DNA from: Massilia eurypsychrophila
Lineage (GTDB): Bacteria > Pseudomonadota > Gammaproteobacteria > Burkholderiales > Burkholderiaceae_D
Direction: 5' to 3'
NCBI RefSeq assembly: GCF_002760655.1
Contig: NZ_PDOC01000002.1
Location: 372,001 to 436,000, forward strand
Length of the DNA: 64,000 nucleotides
Part shown: positions 27,844 through 37,677 of the stretch, piece by piece
How the letters are laid out: the number at the start of each line of letters is the position of its first letter
How positions within the stretch are numbered: position 1 is the stretch's first letter
Notes under the pieces: model-generated
What the model was told of the DNA's origin: nothing
What the model saw: only the letters and a program-made list of their open reading frames with translations
Databases searched by the model: none
Program-made: the position numbers and the translations under genes

Positions 27844-29121
27844 TCAGAAGTAGTAGCGCACCAGCACCTGCAACGAACGCCGCTGCGGATACGCCCCAAA
27901 CTCGCTGGCCGGCGTGCCCTGCTGCTGCTGCCACTGCACCGCCAGGTCAGTACGCTTCCAGTGATAGCGCGCCTCGATCCAGCCAAGCCGGCTGCTGTCG
28001 TCGATGTTTTGCCGCAGCATCGCGTTGAAGTCGAGGTTGCTCATCAGCCCGTCCTGCCAGCTGGCATACGCAAACACCGACTTTTTGCTGACCATTTCCA
28101 GGCGGTTCTGCACCCACAGCCGGTAGGCAAGCCGATCCATCGGCAGCAGCGCATCCCAGCTGTCCTTGGCGAGCGCGTCGCCGTTGTAGTGGTATTCCAG
28201 GGTCAGCGACAATTTGTTCGGCGCGTTGTACGTACCGCCAGCGGCCATGCGCGAGCGGAACGACGAATCCTGCGGCCGGCGCGTCGCCTGCCCCAGCTGC
28301 GAGTCCGACTTCCCGCCCGAATATTCGAAGTAGACGACCCCAGCCTGCCCGACGACCGACGTCAGGTTCACCCCAAGCTGGGGCGATTGCGCGCCTTCCT
28401 TGAACAGCAATACTTGCGGCGTGAAATTGCCGCCGATGCGCTGGCTGTAGGCGACCAGCCAGCGGTCGTCGAAGTTGGTGGCGCCAAAGTCGAGGTTGAA
28501 CGGGCCATCTTTCGCCTCGCTTTCGATCTTGGGAGCAAACAGCGCCGTCAGCGATCCGTCTTCCCACACGCGCTGGCCGCGCAGCATGACGCTGCCTTGC
28601 CGGCGCGTCTTCAGGCTGGCCGGGTCGATCGCGACGATCGATCGATTGGCGCCGGTGCGGAAATAATCGGTCGGGTTGTAGCCGAGGGCAACGCCGTAGC
28701 GCGCGTTGACGCGGCCCATGTCGACGGCCAGGCCGTCGTCCGGCTGCCAGCTGAGGTACGCTTCCTTGACGGTGTTGAGCGAGGTGCTCTCGCCCGGCTG
28801 CGGCTGGCGCCGCAAGTCGAGCTGGTCGGCAAACAGCACGCGCCAACCCTTGCCCAGGGTTTTGTCGACCGTCAGATCGAGCGACAAGCGCTGCCCATTG
28901 ACGCGCTCGCCGTTGCGCAGCACCGAGTTGGTGGTGGCGATCTCGCTCGACAGGTGCCAGTCGCGCGTGGCCACCGTCTCGGCCGGCGCCTTGTCGGCCA
29001 GCGTCAGCGCCGACAAGTCATCCGGCTCAGCCGGCTTTTGCTGCGCCGCCGCGGGATTATTGACCAGCGCCAGGGCGGCAGCCAGCGTCGCGGCGAGGCG
29101 ATGGGAGTTCGATATTTTCAT
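27844..29121 (-). CDS. Putative outer-membrane beta-barrel of an ABC export operon
   Basis: The 425-residue protein has a signal peptide ending near NNPAAA and a long series of alternating aromatic/polar strands. It terminates in QVLVRYYF, with the C-terminal phenylalanine expected of Bam substrates. It is the last gene of a four-gene operon after an ATPase, an FtsX-type permease and a LolA-like protein, overlapping the latter by 4 bp. I do not recognise a named family. The context suggests an outer-membrane partner or end point for material moved by the ABC system. Confidence 0.8.
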   Translation of the reverse strand: MKISNSHRLAATLAAALALVNNPAAAQQKPAEPDDLSALTLADKAPAETVATRDWHLSSEIATTNSVLRNGERVNGQRLSLDLTVDKTLGKGWRVLFADQLDLRRQPQPGESTSLNTVKEAYLSWQPDDGLAVDMGRVNARYGVALGYNPTDYFRTGANRSIVAIDPASLKTRRQGSVMLRGQRVWEDGSLTALFAPKIESEAKDGPFNLDFGATNFDDRWLVAYSQRIGGNFTPQVLLFKEGAQSPQLGVNLTSVVGQAGVVYFEYSGGKSDSQLGQATRRPQDSSFRSRMAAGGTYNAPNKLSLTLEYHYNGDALAKDSWDALLPMDRLAYRLWVQNRLEMVSKKSVFAYASWQDGLMSNLDFNAMLRQNIDDSSRLGWIEARYHWKRTDLAVQWQQQQGTPASEFGAYPQRRSLQVLVRYYF

Positions 29122-29894
29122 TCTGGTTTGAACCGAGGTAAGTAGTCACGCTGCAACCAGGCCTCTGGAACTTCGCGCCAGGCCCAGTCCGAATAGCGCA
29201 TCACAGTGACCCACTTCGGGTCCAGGCCGTCGATGATGACGGTCTCAGTGGGGCGTTCCGTCCCCAGCTGTTTTTCATACTTGCGGTAATACGCCGTCTT
29301 CAGCAGTCGCCCGCTTTCGGCGTAGAACTTGCCCTTGATCGGACGCTTGTTGGCGGTGTCGACCCACAGCTCGATCTTGTGATACGTCACGTCCGGCGTC
29401 GAGGCAGCCAGCGCCAGCTTGTAGCTCTTGCGCGTCTGCCGGTCGCCGTCCTGCACATCCTCTTGCGCGTCGAGCTTGGCGCGGTAATCCTTGGCCAGGT
29501 TGACGGTGACGACGTCGCCGTTGGCCGCCTGCCCGAGCAATCGCTGCTGCGGCGACATGCGGATGCTGGCCTTGCTCGACGGATCGAAAAACCACAGGTC
29601 GTTGCCGGTCTTGAGCATCAGCTTGTTGACGTCGCGCGCCGGCGCAATGAAGCGCACCAGGTTGCGGTACTGGCCGCCGCTCGGTTCGGACTTGGCATAA
29701 ATCGACAGGCTCATCTCGCCGACCTGCTTGCCGTCGCGGAATTCGGTTAGGTTCGTCACCAGGCTGAATGGCTTGTCCGGATTGCGCACGGCGTCGCTGG
29801 CGGCCAGGATCTCCTGTGGATCGGGCGTCCCTTGCGCCATGCACGCGGCGCTCGCCAGCAACAGGCCCGACATCATCATTTTCGTTTTCAGCAT
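29118..29894 (-). CDS. LolA-like outer membrane lipoprotein-sorting protein
   Basis: This protein of 258 residues has a Sec signal (cleavage near CMA-QGTPDPQ) and then a LolA/LppX-like half-barrel sequence. The stretch LWFFDPSSKASIRMSPQQRL near residue 100 is typical of the family annotated as outer membrane lipoprotein-sorting protein. The start at 29894 has AGGAAAC upstream. Located between the permease and the beta-barrel genes, it is the likely periplasmic carrier. It is not canonical LolA, which is shorter and found with other genes. Confidence 0.82.
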   Translation of the reverse strand: MLKTKMMMSGLLLASAACMAQGTPDPQEILAASDAVRNPDKPFSLVTNLTEFRDGKQVGEMSLSIYAKSEPSGGQYRNLVRFIAPARDVNKLMLKTGNDLWFFDPSSKASIRMSPQQRLLGQAANGDVVTVNLAKDYRAKLDAQEDVQDGDRQTRKSYKLALAASTPDVTYHKIELWVDTANKRPIKGKFYAESGRLLKTAYYRKYEKQLGTERPTETVIIDGLDPKWVTVMRYSDWAWREVPEAWLQRDYLPRFKPE

Positions 29895-29901
29895 AAGTTT
29901 C

Positions 29902-31284
29902 CTATACGTGACGCAGCGCATCGACGATGGCCAGCCTGGCGGCGCGGTTGGCCGGCCACCAAGCCGAAATCACGGCCACCACCATCAAACCGATCGAGCT
30001 GCCGATGACCAGGTGCGGGCTGCCCCACACCCGCACCATCAGCGGATATTCGTAGACGTAACCGGGCGGGGTCCAGGTGATGCCGCTGTGATTGATCAGG
30101 TAAGCGATCAGCAATGCCACCAGCACGCCCATCAGGGCGCCGATCGAGCCGAGCAGCACGCCTTCGCAGACGAACAGGCGCCGGATGCCGCTGCGGCGCA
30201 GGCCGATGGCGCGCAAGGTGCCGATCTCGGACGTGCGCTCGACGACCGCCATGCTCATCGTGTTACCGACGGTGAACAGCACGATCACGCCAATCAGCAC
30301 GGAAATAAAGCCGAACACCGAATCGAAGAACTGCACCGTCTGCCCGTAGATCGGGCTCAGCGTCTCGTAATCCTGGATTTCAAGCGGCGCGCCCTTGAGC
30401 GACGACAGCAGCTGTTCGAGCCGCGCGCGCGCCGCCGGCATTTGCGCCGTGTGCTTGAGCTGCACCTGGATGGCCGTCACCTTCGGTGCAGTGTCGCCAA
30501 AGATCAAGCGCTGCGCCTGCGCCAAGTGCATGACCATGAAGATGTCGTCGAATTCCTTCAGCCCCTGGTTCTCGGCCTTGACGACATTGAGCGCCGTCAC
30601 GTTCGGCACGCCATGGTCGCTGGCGGCCAGCATCTCGATGCGTGTTTCGCTGGCGGCCGGGGCGCTGGTGGCTTCCAGCGCCGACAGGGCCTGGATATCG
30701 TCCGGCGCCGACTTTGCGCCGGCCACGGTTTTGGGAGCGAACTCGCGGCAATTCGGCACCTTCAGCGGGCCGCACAGTTGCAGCGTGCGGGCCACCCCGG
30801 TGCCGATCACTGCCGCATCGGGACGGCTGCCGGTCAGCGCCAGCGGGTTCGAGTAGCTCACGCCGTAGTCGTCCCACAGCAGCATGGTGTTCTGCTCGTC
30901 GACGACGACACCGCCGGCGATAACGGTTTTTGACACGCCCGCGGCGAAATTGCCGGCGATGCCCCCCAGGCTCAGCTTCGGTGTCACCACTGCCAGCATG
31001 GGCTTGAGCACCGCATCATTCCTGACCACGTCGACAATGCGCTGGTAATCGGCGATGCCGTAGGCGGCCGGGTCGCCGCTACCGTAGAGAAAATAATCCT
31101 TGGCCTGGATCTGGAAGTGGCCGCTGCGCTGCACGTAGGCAGTCTGCATCGCAAAGATGACGTTGCCGCTGAATCCGCCGAACAGCAGGATCGCGTTCAT
31201 GCCGATGATCATCGCGAGCAAGGTCGCCAGCGAGCGGCGCCGGTTTCGCAACAGGTTGCGCAGCGCGATCGAGAATGTCCTCAT
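29902..31284 (-). CDS. FtsX/MacB-type ABC permease
   Basis: The 460-residue inner membrane protein has the MacB/LolE topology. One N-terminal span (LATLLAMIIGMNAILLFGG) is followed by a large periplasmic domain of about 250 residues. Three C-terminal spans with the FtsX signature follow, as in TVGNTMSMAVVERTSEIGTL then RAIGLRRSGIRRLF. It overlaps the ATPase gene by four bases. A single permease gene implies a homodimer, unlike the LolC/LolE pair. The family exports or extracts lipoproteins, lipids or peptides rather than importing solutes. Confidence 0.9.
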   Translation of the reverse strand: MRTFSIALRNLLRNRRRSLATLLAMIIGMNAILLFGGFSGNVIFAMQTAYVQRSGHFQIQAKDYFLYGSGDPAAYGIADYQRIVDVVRNDAVLKPMLAVVTPKLSLGGIAGNFAAGVSKTVIAGGVVVDEQNTMLLWDDYGVSYSNPLALTGSRPDAAVIGTGVARTLQLCGPLKVPNCREFAPKTVAGAKSAPDDIQALSALEATSAPAASETRIEMLAASDHGVPNVTALNVVKAENQGLKEFDDIFMVMHLAQAQRLIFGDTAPKVTAIQVQLKHTAQMPAARARLEQLLSSLKGAPLEIQDYETLSPIYGQTVQFFDSVFGFISVLIGVIVLFTVGNTMSMAVVERTSEIGTLRAIGLRRSGIRRLFVCEGVLLGSIGALMGVLVALLIAYLINHSGITWTPPGYVYEYPLMVRVWGSPHLVIGSSIGLMVVAVISAWWPANRAARLAIVDALRHV

Positions 31285-31988
31285 CGCTTCTCGGTCCCCG
31301 GCTCGTCGCGCCGCTGGATCGACGTGATGCGGCCGTCGCGCAGAAAGACGGCGTCGTCGGCCTCGGCGTGCACCTGCGGATCGTGCGAGGAGAAAACGAA
31401 GGACACATCATGGTCATGCTGCATCTTGCGCATCAGCGCGATGATGGCGGCGCCGGTGTGGCTGTCGAGGTTGGCGGTGGGCTCGTCGGCCAGCACCAGC
31501 ATCGGCGCCGGCGCCAGGGCGCGCGCGATCGCCACGCGCTGGCGCTGTCCGCCGGACAACTGGCCGGGCCGGTTGTTGCCCTTGTCGGCCAGGCCAACCG
31601 CATCGAGCAACCCAAGCACCCGCTCGCGCCGCTGCTTGGCCGGCACGCCGGTGAGCAGCAGCGGATATTCGACATTCTCGTACGCGCTCAGCACCGGCAG
31701 CAAATTGAAGTTCTGGAAAATGAAGCCCAGATGGCGCGCGCGGAAGTCCGACAAGGCGTCGTCACTCAGCAGATGCACCGGCTGGTTGTCGACTATCACT
31801 TCGCCCTGGTCGGGGCGGTCGATGCAACCCATCAGGTTCAGCAAGGTGGTCTTGCCGCTGCCGGACGGGCCGGAGATGACGGTGAATCGCCGCGGCAAAA
31901 TTTCAAGGTTGATATCGACGAGCGCAGGCACCTCGACCGAATCGAGGTGGTACACCTTGCCGACGTGCTTCAGAATGATCGAATGCAT
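31281..31988 (-). CDS. LolD/MacB-type ABC ATPase
   Basis: This 235-residue ATPase has Walker A GPSGSGKT (40-47), signature LSGGQRQRVAIARAL (from 144) and Walker B MLVLADEPT (from 163). The opening pattern IILKHVGKVYHLDSVEVPAL and length match the LolD/MacB subfamily that energises FtsX-type permeases. It is the first gene of the four-gene operon, read from a promoter with a perfect dyad at 32032-32061. Confidence 0.92.
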   Translation of the reverse strand: MHSIILKHVGKVYHLDSVEVPALVDINLEILPRRFTVISGPSGSGKTTLLNLMGCIDRPDQGEVIVDNQPVHLLSDDALSDFRARHLGFIFQNFNLLPVLSAYENVEYPLLLTGVPAKQRRERVLGLLDAVGLADKGNNRPGQLSGGQRQRVAIARALAPAPMLVLADEPTANLDSHTGAAIIALMRKMQHDHDVSFVFSSHDPQVHAEADDAVFLRDGRITSIQRRDEPGTEKR

Positions 31989-32031
31989 TGCTATTTCTTT
32001 GGCCTGCGAGTTGGAAAGATAAGCTTTTATT

Positions 32032-32061
32032 AATGCTTTTCAGCGAGAAAGCATTATAGCA
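32032..32061 (-). promoter_or_regulatory. Extended -10 promoter with overlapping 24-bp dyad
   Basis: On the - strand TGCTATAAT is a perfect extended -10 (TATAAT at 32053-32058). A perfect inverted repeat AATGCTTT-N8-AAAGCATT (32032-32055) overlaps it and the expected start site. The ABC operon starts 44 bp further on. The dyad is a good candidate operator; the regulator is unknown. Confidence 0.6.
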
Positions 32062-32204
32062 ATGCAACATCTGCCACACGGTTCAGGTAAGGAAAGAAAA
32101 GCGAACTGTTACCAATTAGCCCTCGGCGGGCGCGGGAAGATGCGGCAAGCCGGGTAAAATGTCGGTCTGTCCGGGGCTTTCCCGGCCGTGCACCCTACCG
32201 CCTG

Positions 32205-32492
32205 ATGAACACTCCAGAAACTGCGCTCGCTTGCCGCACCGGTTGTGGCGCCTGCTGCATAGCACCTTCGATTACCAGTCCGATTCCCGGGATGCCCCAT
32301 GGGAAGCCGGCCGGCGTGCGGTGCATTCAGCTTGGCGACGACAATCTGTGCCTCATCTTCGGCAAGCCGGAACGCCCTGCATTCTGTGGCGGGCTGCAAC
32401 CATCGCAAGAGATGTGCGGACCGAGCCGCGAGCATGCGATGTTGTGGCTCGATACCCTGGAGCGGGCGACCGCGCCCATGCTGCGAGTCTGA
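32205..32492 (+). CDS. YkgJ-family cysteine cluster protein
   Basis: The 95-residue protein has the CxxCGxCC-type start (CRTGCGACC) and later [18 protein letters not shown] and a further C in the motif order of the YkgJ/UPF0153 cysteine cluster family, which is thought to bind a metal or Fe-S centre. Nothing in the surroundings fixes the role. It is divergent from the ABC export operon. Confidence 0.85.
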   Translation: MNTPETALACRTGCGACCIAPSITSPIPGMPHGKPAGVRCIQLGDDNLCLIFGKPERPAFCGGLQPSQEMCGPSREHAMLWLDTLERATAPMLRV

Positions 32493-32511
32493 ATTAGATC
32501 CTGGAAGTCGT

Positions 32512-32733
32512 TCAATCCTCAGCGTCGTCGGGTGTGCCGGGCACGATGCCTGGGAACCTGGTGCGCTTGCGGCGTTTCTTCACCGTTTCGGATTGCTCCT
32601 GAGTGGCCTTGATGGCGGGCGGCGGCGCAATCGGCAGAGGAAAGCCGAGGAAGACCATGATCAGAAAAATGGGCAATAGCAAATAGAAAAGCGGCCTCTT
32701 CCAATTCAGCTTTTGTTTCATCATTGCTAACAT
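32512..32733 (-). CDS. Small single-span membrane protein
   Basis: This 73-residue protein has one clear hydrophobic helix (LFYLLLPIFLIMVFLGFPLP) near the N-terminus followed by a Lys/Arg-rich soluble tail. Start may be any of the closely spaced ATGs (32733, 32724 or 32721). It is convergent with the YkgJ-type gene. Unrecognised. Confidence 0.55.
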   Translation of the reverse strand: MLAMMKQKLNWKRPLFYLLLPIFLIMVFLGFPLPIAPPPAIKATQEQSETVKKRRKRTRFPGIVPGTPDDAED

Positions 32734-32910
32734 GTGGGGAACTTGCGATTGTTTTCAAGTAGGCTGTTTTGCCGTTCGAGCTCCGCGGCGCCAAAACAAC
32801 GCCATCATTGAGGCCGCCCCGCCGTCGCCAGCCGTGCTCGTGGTAAGCTTCGACCCCGCGTGGTGTGCCTGCCGAACTCCTGCATCCTTCAACCTATCAA
32901 ACAACAATTC

Positions 32911-33744
32911 ATGGACATATTTCTCGCCCTCAAAGCCATCATCATGGGCCTGGTGGAAGGTTTCACCGAGTTTCTGCCGATTTCGTCGACTGGACACCTG
33001 ATTCTGGCGGCAAGCCTGCTCAATTTCACCGGCGAGAAAGTCAAGGTGTTCGAGATCGCCATCCAGGCCGGCGCCATGTTGTCCGTGATCTGGGAATTCC
33101 GCGTGCGAATCGGCGCCGTCTTTGCCGGCATCACCAGCGACCCGAAGCAGCAGAAATTCGTCGTCAACCTGATCGTCGCCTTCCTGCCGGCCGCCTTCCT
33201 CGGTCTTCTGTTCAGCAAAATGATCAAGCAGTATCTGTTCGCGCCGGTGCCGGTCGCGATGGCCTTCATCGTCGGCGGCCTGATCATTCTGTGGGTCGAG
33301 AACCGCAACCGCAATCGCCCGGAAAAGCCGCGCGTCGATTCGGTCGACGACATGACCCTGCTCGACGCCTTCAAGGTCGGCTGCGCGCAGGCGTTCGCGC
33401 TGATCCCCGGCACCAGCCGTTCGGGCGCCACCATCATCGGCGGCATGCTGTTTGGCCTGTCGCGCAAGGCGTCCACCGAATTCTCGTTCTTCCTCGCCAT
33501 CCCCACGCTGCTGGGGGCCACCGTCTACTCGGTGTACAAGGAGCGCGCGCTGCTGTCGATCGCCGACCTGCCGCTGTTTGGCCTCGGCGGCCTGTCCGCC
33601 TTTATCTCCGCTTTCCTGTGCGTGCGCTGGCTGCTGCGCTATATCAGCACGCACGACTTCACCATCTTCGCCTGGTACCGCATTGTGTTCGGCATCGTCA
33701 TCCTGGCGACCGCCCACTACGAGTGGGTGAAGTGGATCGACTGA
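32911..33744 (+). CDS. uppP: Undecaprenyl-diphosphatase
   Basis: The 277-residue integral membrane enzyme recycles undecaprenyl pyrophosphate for peptidoglycan synthesis. Active-site motifs are present: [20 protein letters not shown] near the N-terminus and [15 protein letters not shown] near residue 170. The ATG at 32911 matches the family start; an in-frame codon at 32860 would add 17 atypical residues. recQ follows after 4 bp. Confidence 0.95.
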   Translation: MDIFLALKAIIMGLVEGFTEFLPISSTGHLILAASLLNFTGEKVKVFEIAIQAGAMLSVIWEFRVRIGAVFAGITSDPKQQKFVVNLIVAFLPAAFLGLLFSKMIKQYLFAPVPVAMAFIVGGLIILWVENRNRNRPEKPRVDSVDDMTLLDAFKVGCAQAFALIPGTSRSGATIIGGMLFGLSRKASTEFSFFLAIPTLLGATVYSVYKERALLSIADLPLFGLGGLSAFISAFLCVRWLLRYISTHDFTIFAWYRIVFGIVILATAHYEWVKWID

Positions 33745-33748
33745 CATC

Positions 33749-35569
33749 ATGAGTACCGACCTCGGCGCGCGCGCCCTCGAACAACTGGAGACCGTGTTCG
33801 GCTACCCGGCCTTCCGCGGACAGCAGGGCGACATCGTCGAACACGTCGCTGGCGGCGGCGACGCGCTGGTGCTGATGCCGACCGGCGGCGGCAAGTCGCT
33901 GTGCTACCAGATCCCTGCGCTGCTGCGCGACGGCGTCGGCGTGGTGGTCTCGCCGCTGATCGCGCTGATGCAGGACCAGGTCGACGCGCTGGCCGAAGTC
34001 GGCGTGCGCGCCGCCTTCCTCAACTCGACCCAGACGTATGAAGAGTCGATGCGCATCGAGCGCCTTGTGCGCACCGGCGAAATCGACCTGGTGTACGTCG
34101 CACCCGAGCGCCTGATGACGCCGCGTTGCCTGGAGCTGCTCGAAGCGTCGAAGATTGCGCTGTTCGCCATCGACGAGGCGCACTGCGTGTCGCAATGGGG
34201 CCACGACTTCCGGCCCGAATACATCAAGCTGTCGATCCTGCACGAGCGCTTCCCGTCGGTGCCGCGCATCGCGCTGACGGCCACCGCCGACCACCAGACG
34301 CGTGCCGAGATCGCGCTGCGCCTGCAGCTCGACGACGCGCGCCAGTTCGTCTCGTCGTTCGACCGTCCCAACATCCGCTACCAGATCGTCGAGAAGGCCA
34401 ACGGCCGCAACCAGCTGCTCGAGTTCATCACCACCGAACATGGCGGCGACGCCGGCATCGTCTACTGCCTGTCGCGCAAGAAGGTCGAAGAGACCGCCGA
34501 ATTCCTGAACCAGAACGGCATTCGCGCGCTGCCCTACCACGCCGGCATGGAGTACGAAAAGCGCAGTGCCAACCAGTCGCGCTTCCTGCGCGAGGAAAGC
34601 ATCGTCATGGTCGCCACGATCGCCTTCGGCATGGGCATCGACAAGCCGGACGTGCGCTTCGTCTGCCACCTCGATCTGCCGAAAAGTATCGAAGGCTACT
34701 ACCAGGAGACCGGCCGCGCCGGCCGCGATGGCCTGCCGGCCAGTGCCTGGATGGCGTACGGCTTGCAGGACGTGGTGCAGCAGCGCCGCATGATCGACGA
34801 GTCGCAGGCCGACGAAACCTTCAAGCGGGTGCTCGGCGTAAAACTCGACGCCATGCTGGGACTGTGCGAGACCCTCAGCTGCCGCCGCACGCGCCTGCTC
34901 GAATACTTCGGCGAGCGTTCGACGCCATGCGGCAATTGCGATACCTGCCTGATTCCGCCGGTGTCGTTCGACGGCACGGTGCCGGTGCAAAAGCTGCTGT
35001 CGGCGATCTACCGGGTCGACCAGCGCTTCGCTGCCGGCCACGTCATCGACGTGCTGCGCGGTGTGTCGTCCGAGCGCATCACCCAGTGGCATCACGATTC
35101 GCTGTCGGTGTATGGCATCGGCAGCGAGCGCACCGAAGCGGAGTGGCGCGCGATCCTGCGCCAGGCCATCGCCATCGGCCTGGTGACGGTCGACCACGAG
35201 GTCTACAGCTCGCTGAAACTTACCGACGCCGCGCGGCCGGTGCTCAAGGGCGGCCAGAAGGTGCAGCTGCGCCAGTACCAGAAGCCGGTCAAGCCGAAGC
35301 GCGCCACGTCGAGCTCCAAGAGTCACGTGGAACTGGACCTGTCGAAGTCGGAGCAGGAGATTTTCGAGAAGCTGCGCTGGTGGCGCGTCGAGACCGCGCG
35401 CGCGCACGGCGTGCCGGCGTACGTGATTTTTGTCGACGCCACGCTGCGCGAGATCGCCAAGGTCAAGCCGACGTCGCTGAACGATCTGCGCGGCGTGTCG
35501 GGTGTCGGCGAGAAGAAGCTGGTGTCGTACGGCGACGAGATTGTCGCGCTGATCAGCGAGATGCTGTAA
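33749..35569 (+). CDS. recQ: ATP-dependent DNA helicase RecQ
   Basis: The 606-residue protein has Walker A MPTGGGKS (43-50) and the DEAH box at 142-145 followed by [13 protein letters not shown]. Next come helicase motif VI in [12 protein letters not shown], a RQC zinc-binding domain (cysteines around residues 372-396) and a C-terminal HRDC domain ending near SEML. It unwinds DNA 3' to 5' in RecF-pathway repair. It is tightly coupled to uppP and convergent with the LytR-type regulator. Confidence 0.96.
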   Translation: MSTDLGARALEQLETVFGYPAFRGQQGDIVEHVAGGGDALVLMPTGGGKSLCYQIPALLRDGVGVVVSPLIALMQDQVDALAEVGVRAAFLNSTQTYEESMRIERLVRTGEIDLVYVAPERLMTPRCLELLEASKIALFAIDEAHCVSQWGHDFRPEYIKLSILHERFPSVPRIALTATADHQTRAEIALRLQLDDARQFVSSFDRPNIRYQIVEKANGRNQLLEFITTEHGGDAGIVYCLSRKKVEETAEFLNQNGIRALPYHAGMEYEKRSANQSRFLREESIVMVATIAFGMGIDKPDVRFVCHLDLPKSIEGYYQETGRAGRDGLPASAWMAYGLQDVVQQRRMIDESQADETFKRVLGVKLDAMLGLCETLSCRRTRLLEYFGERSTPCGNCDTCLIPPVSFDGTVPVQKLLSAIYRVDQRFAAGHVIDVLRGVSSERITQWHHDSLSVYGIGSERTEAEWRAILRQAIAIGLVTVDHEVYSSLKLTDAARPVLKGGQKVQLRQYQKPVKPKRATSSSKSHVELDLSKSEQEIFEKLRWWRVETARAHGVPAYVIFVDATLREIAKVKPTSLNDLRGVSGVGEKKLVSYGDEIVALISEML

Positions 35570-35611
35570 CGCGACGCACCCTCAGCATGGATAGACAACT
35601 CGCGTTAGCCT

Positions 35612-36358
35612 TCAATCCCTGAACAGATGCGCAAACGTGCGGCTCACCGGCAGCTTCTCGTCGCTACCGCGCAGCAGCACCTCGAGCCGCTCCGCGTCCA
35701 CCCGTTCCGCCGCCACGATCGCATTCACGTTGACCATCGTGCCGCGGTGGATCTGCCAGAATCGCGCCGGATCGAGCCCGGACAGCAGATCCTTCAGCGG
35801 AATGCGCACCAGCGCTTCCGAATCAGCCAGCACCACCCGCGTGTACTTCGTATCGGACTGGAAGAACAGCACCTGGTCGACGTCGATGAGCCGTATCTGC
35901 TTGCCCACGCTCGCCTTGATCCACTTCATGTGCTCACGCGGCGCGCCCGGCAGCGCAGCCTTCAGGTGCCGCACAATGTCCGACAGGTCGGCCGGCCGCG
36001 CGCTGAGCTTTTCGCGTATGCGCCCCACGGCCTTGGCCAGCCGGTCCGCTTCCACCGGTTTAAGCAGATAGTCGACCGCACCGGCATCGAACGCATCGAC
36101 CGCGTACTGGTCGTAAGCGGTGACGAAGACGATGTGCGCCAGCTTGCCGATCCGCTCGGCCACCTCGAGCCCGGACAGCCCCGGCATGCGGATATCGAGG
36201 AACACGATTTCTGGCTCATGTTCGAGAAAGCCATCCCACGCGTCGTTGCCGTTTTCCGCCACGAGCACCACCTGCGCTTCGGGCCACGACGTCTGAAGCA
36301 TCGCCAGCAGGCGCTCGCGCATCAACGGCTCGTCTTCCGCTACCAGTACTCGCGTCAT
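35612..36358 (-). CDS. LytTR-family response regulator
   Basis: The 248-residue protein has an N-terminal receiver domain with phospho-acceptor D55 (VFLDIRMPG) and acidic pair E8/D9. The C-terminal LytTR DNA-binding domain is marked by FWQIHRGTMVNVNAI. It overlaps the sensor kinase gene by four bases, so the two form an AlgR/LytS-like pair. Targets are unknown; LytTR regulators often control cell-envelope or exopolysaccharide genes. Confidence 0.92.
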   Translation of the reverse strand: MTRVLVAEDEPLMRERLLAMLQTSWPEAQVVLVAENGNDAWDGFLEHEPEIVFLDIRMPGLSGLEVAERIGKLAHIVFVTAYDQYAVDAFDAGAVDYLLKPVEADRLAKAVGRIREKLSARPADLSDIVRHLKAALPGAPREHMKWIKASVGKQIRLIDVDQVLFFQSDTKYTRVVLADSEALVRIPLKDLLSGLDPARFWQIHRGTMVNVNAIVAAERVDAERLEVLLRGSDEKLPVSRTFAHLFRD

Positions 36359-37566
36359 TTTGGTTCTCCGATCGGTACGATGATGTCGGCGATGGCGCCC
36401 TGCTCCGCTTCGCGCAACGTCAGGCTGGCGGCGGCGCCATAGGCCAGCTGCAGCCGGCGCCGCACATTCTCCAGGCCCATGCCGTCGCCCGGCTGCACAC
36501 TGATGCCAACGCCGCTATCCTCGACCCGGATCCGCGCCACGCCGTTTTCCATCAGCGCGCTCACCGCCACCACGCCGCCACGCAGCGACGGCTCGATGCC
36601 ATGCTTGATCGCGTTTTCCACCAGCGTCAGCACCAGCATGCCCGGCATCTTCAGCTGCGCCAGCGCGTCGGACAGCTCGAGCGTGAAGCGCAGCCGTTCA
36701 CCGAGCCGCGCCTTCATAACCTTCAGGTAAGCCTCGACCAGCGCGAACTCCTGCCGCAGCGTGACTTGTTCACTGCGCATTTCGGCCAAGCTGGCGCGCA
36801 GGAAGGTGATCAGGTTGGCCGTCAGCTCGGCGGCGCGCGGCGCACCCTGCTGGGCCAGCTGCTGCACGGCGCCCAGGGTGTTGAAGAGGAAGTGCGGTTC
36901 GATCTGCGCCCGCAGCAGCAACAGCTGCGACTCGGACAGTTCGCGCGCCAGGCGCTCGCGCTCCGCCTCGTGCTGCAGCTGCGCCGTCAGCGTCGCGTAC
37001 TGGCGGTTGCGCAGCGTGCCGACGATCACCAGCGGCAGCAGCACGATGAGTATGCCCAGTCCAAACCCATAGGCGTACGCGCCGGCGGGGATACCGCGCA
37101 AGATCTCGTCGACCGACCGTCCTGTAGCAAGGCCAAACACGACGACGACGACCAACCCGGTCACGATGCCAGTGGCGAGTCGAAGCATGGCCTTGCGCTT
37201 CTTGTCGACCAGCCAGCGGTAGTTGAACCAGGCCGCCATCGTCGCCCAAACGAGCGCGAATCCCAGCACGTTGGCCGTCACGACCCCTCTGACCCACCCG
37301 TAATCGGACAGCAGAAAATGCGCTGCGGTGCCGATCAGGGTAAACAGCAGCAGCAATTTGGCGATGGGCACCAGCAGGCGCGCACCGCGGTATTTGATCG
37401 AGAATTCACGCAGCTGATGGCGCTCGATCGGCGACAGCTCAGTCAGCTTTTTGTAGACCGCCTTGCGCCAGCCAGCCGGCAGCTGCTCGACCAGACTCGG
37501 GTCCTGCAGTACGTTAATCTGCTCGTCCTCCCACTGGCGGTACCAATTCAACACGCTGCGAAACAT
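36355..37566 (-). CDS. LytS/AlgZ-type sensor histidine kinase
   Basis: This 403-residue kinase has four to five membrane spans between residues 65 and 185. The His_kinase domain carries the phosphorylated H225 in AQIEPHFLFNTLG, and a C-terminal HATPase domain includes VLTLVENAIKHGIEP and GDGMGLENVRRRL. The start at 37566 is set by GAGGAGG eight bases upstream. No extracellular sensing domain of size is seen, so it may sense a membrane state. It is co-transcribed with the LytTR regulator. Confidence 0.92.
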   Translation of the reverse strand: MFRSVLNWYRQWEDEQINVLQDPSLVEQLPAGWRKAVYKKLTELSPIERHQLREFSIKYRGARLLVPIAKLLLLFTLIGTAAHFLLSDYGWVRGVVTANVLGFALVWATMAAWFNYRWLVDKKRKAMLRLATGIVTGLVVVVVFGLATGRSVDEILRGIPAGAYAYGFGLGILIVLLPLVIVGTLRNRQYATLTAQLQHEAERERLARELSESQLLLLRAQIEPHFLFNTLGAVQQLAQQGAPRAAELTANLITFLRASLAEMRSEQVTLRQEFALVEAYLKVMKARLGERLRFTLELSDALAQLKMPGMLVLTLVENAIKHGIEPSLRGGVVAVSALMENGVARIRVEDSGVGISVQPGDGMGLENVRRRLQLAYGAAASLTLREAEQGAIADIIVPIGEPK

Positions 37567-37677
37567 GGCAATCCTCCTCAGACCCGTAATGTAAAGCACA
37601 CACGCAGTCTAAGGAAGCTGCCCGGTTTCAGGTAGCGGGAAGTGACGAACGACGGCGCTTGAGGGACGAACGACGAT

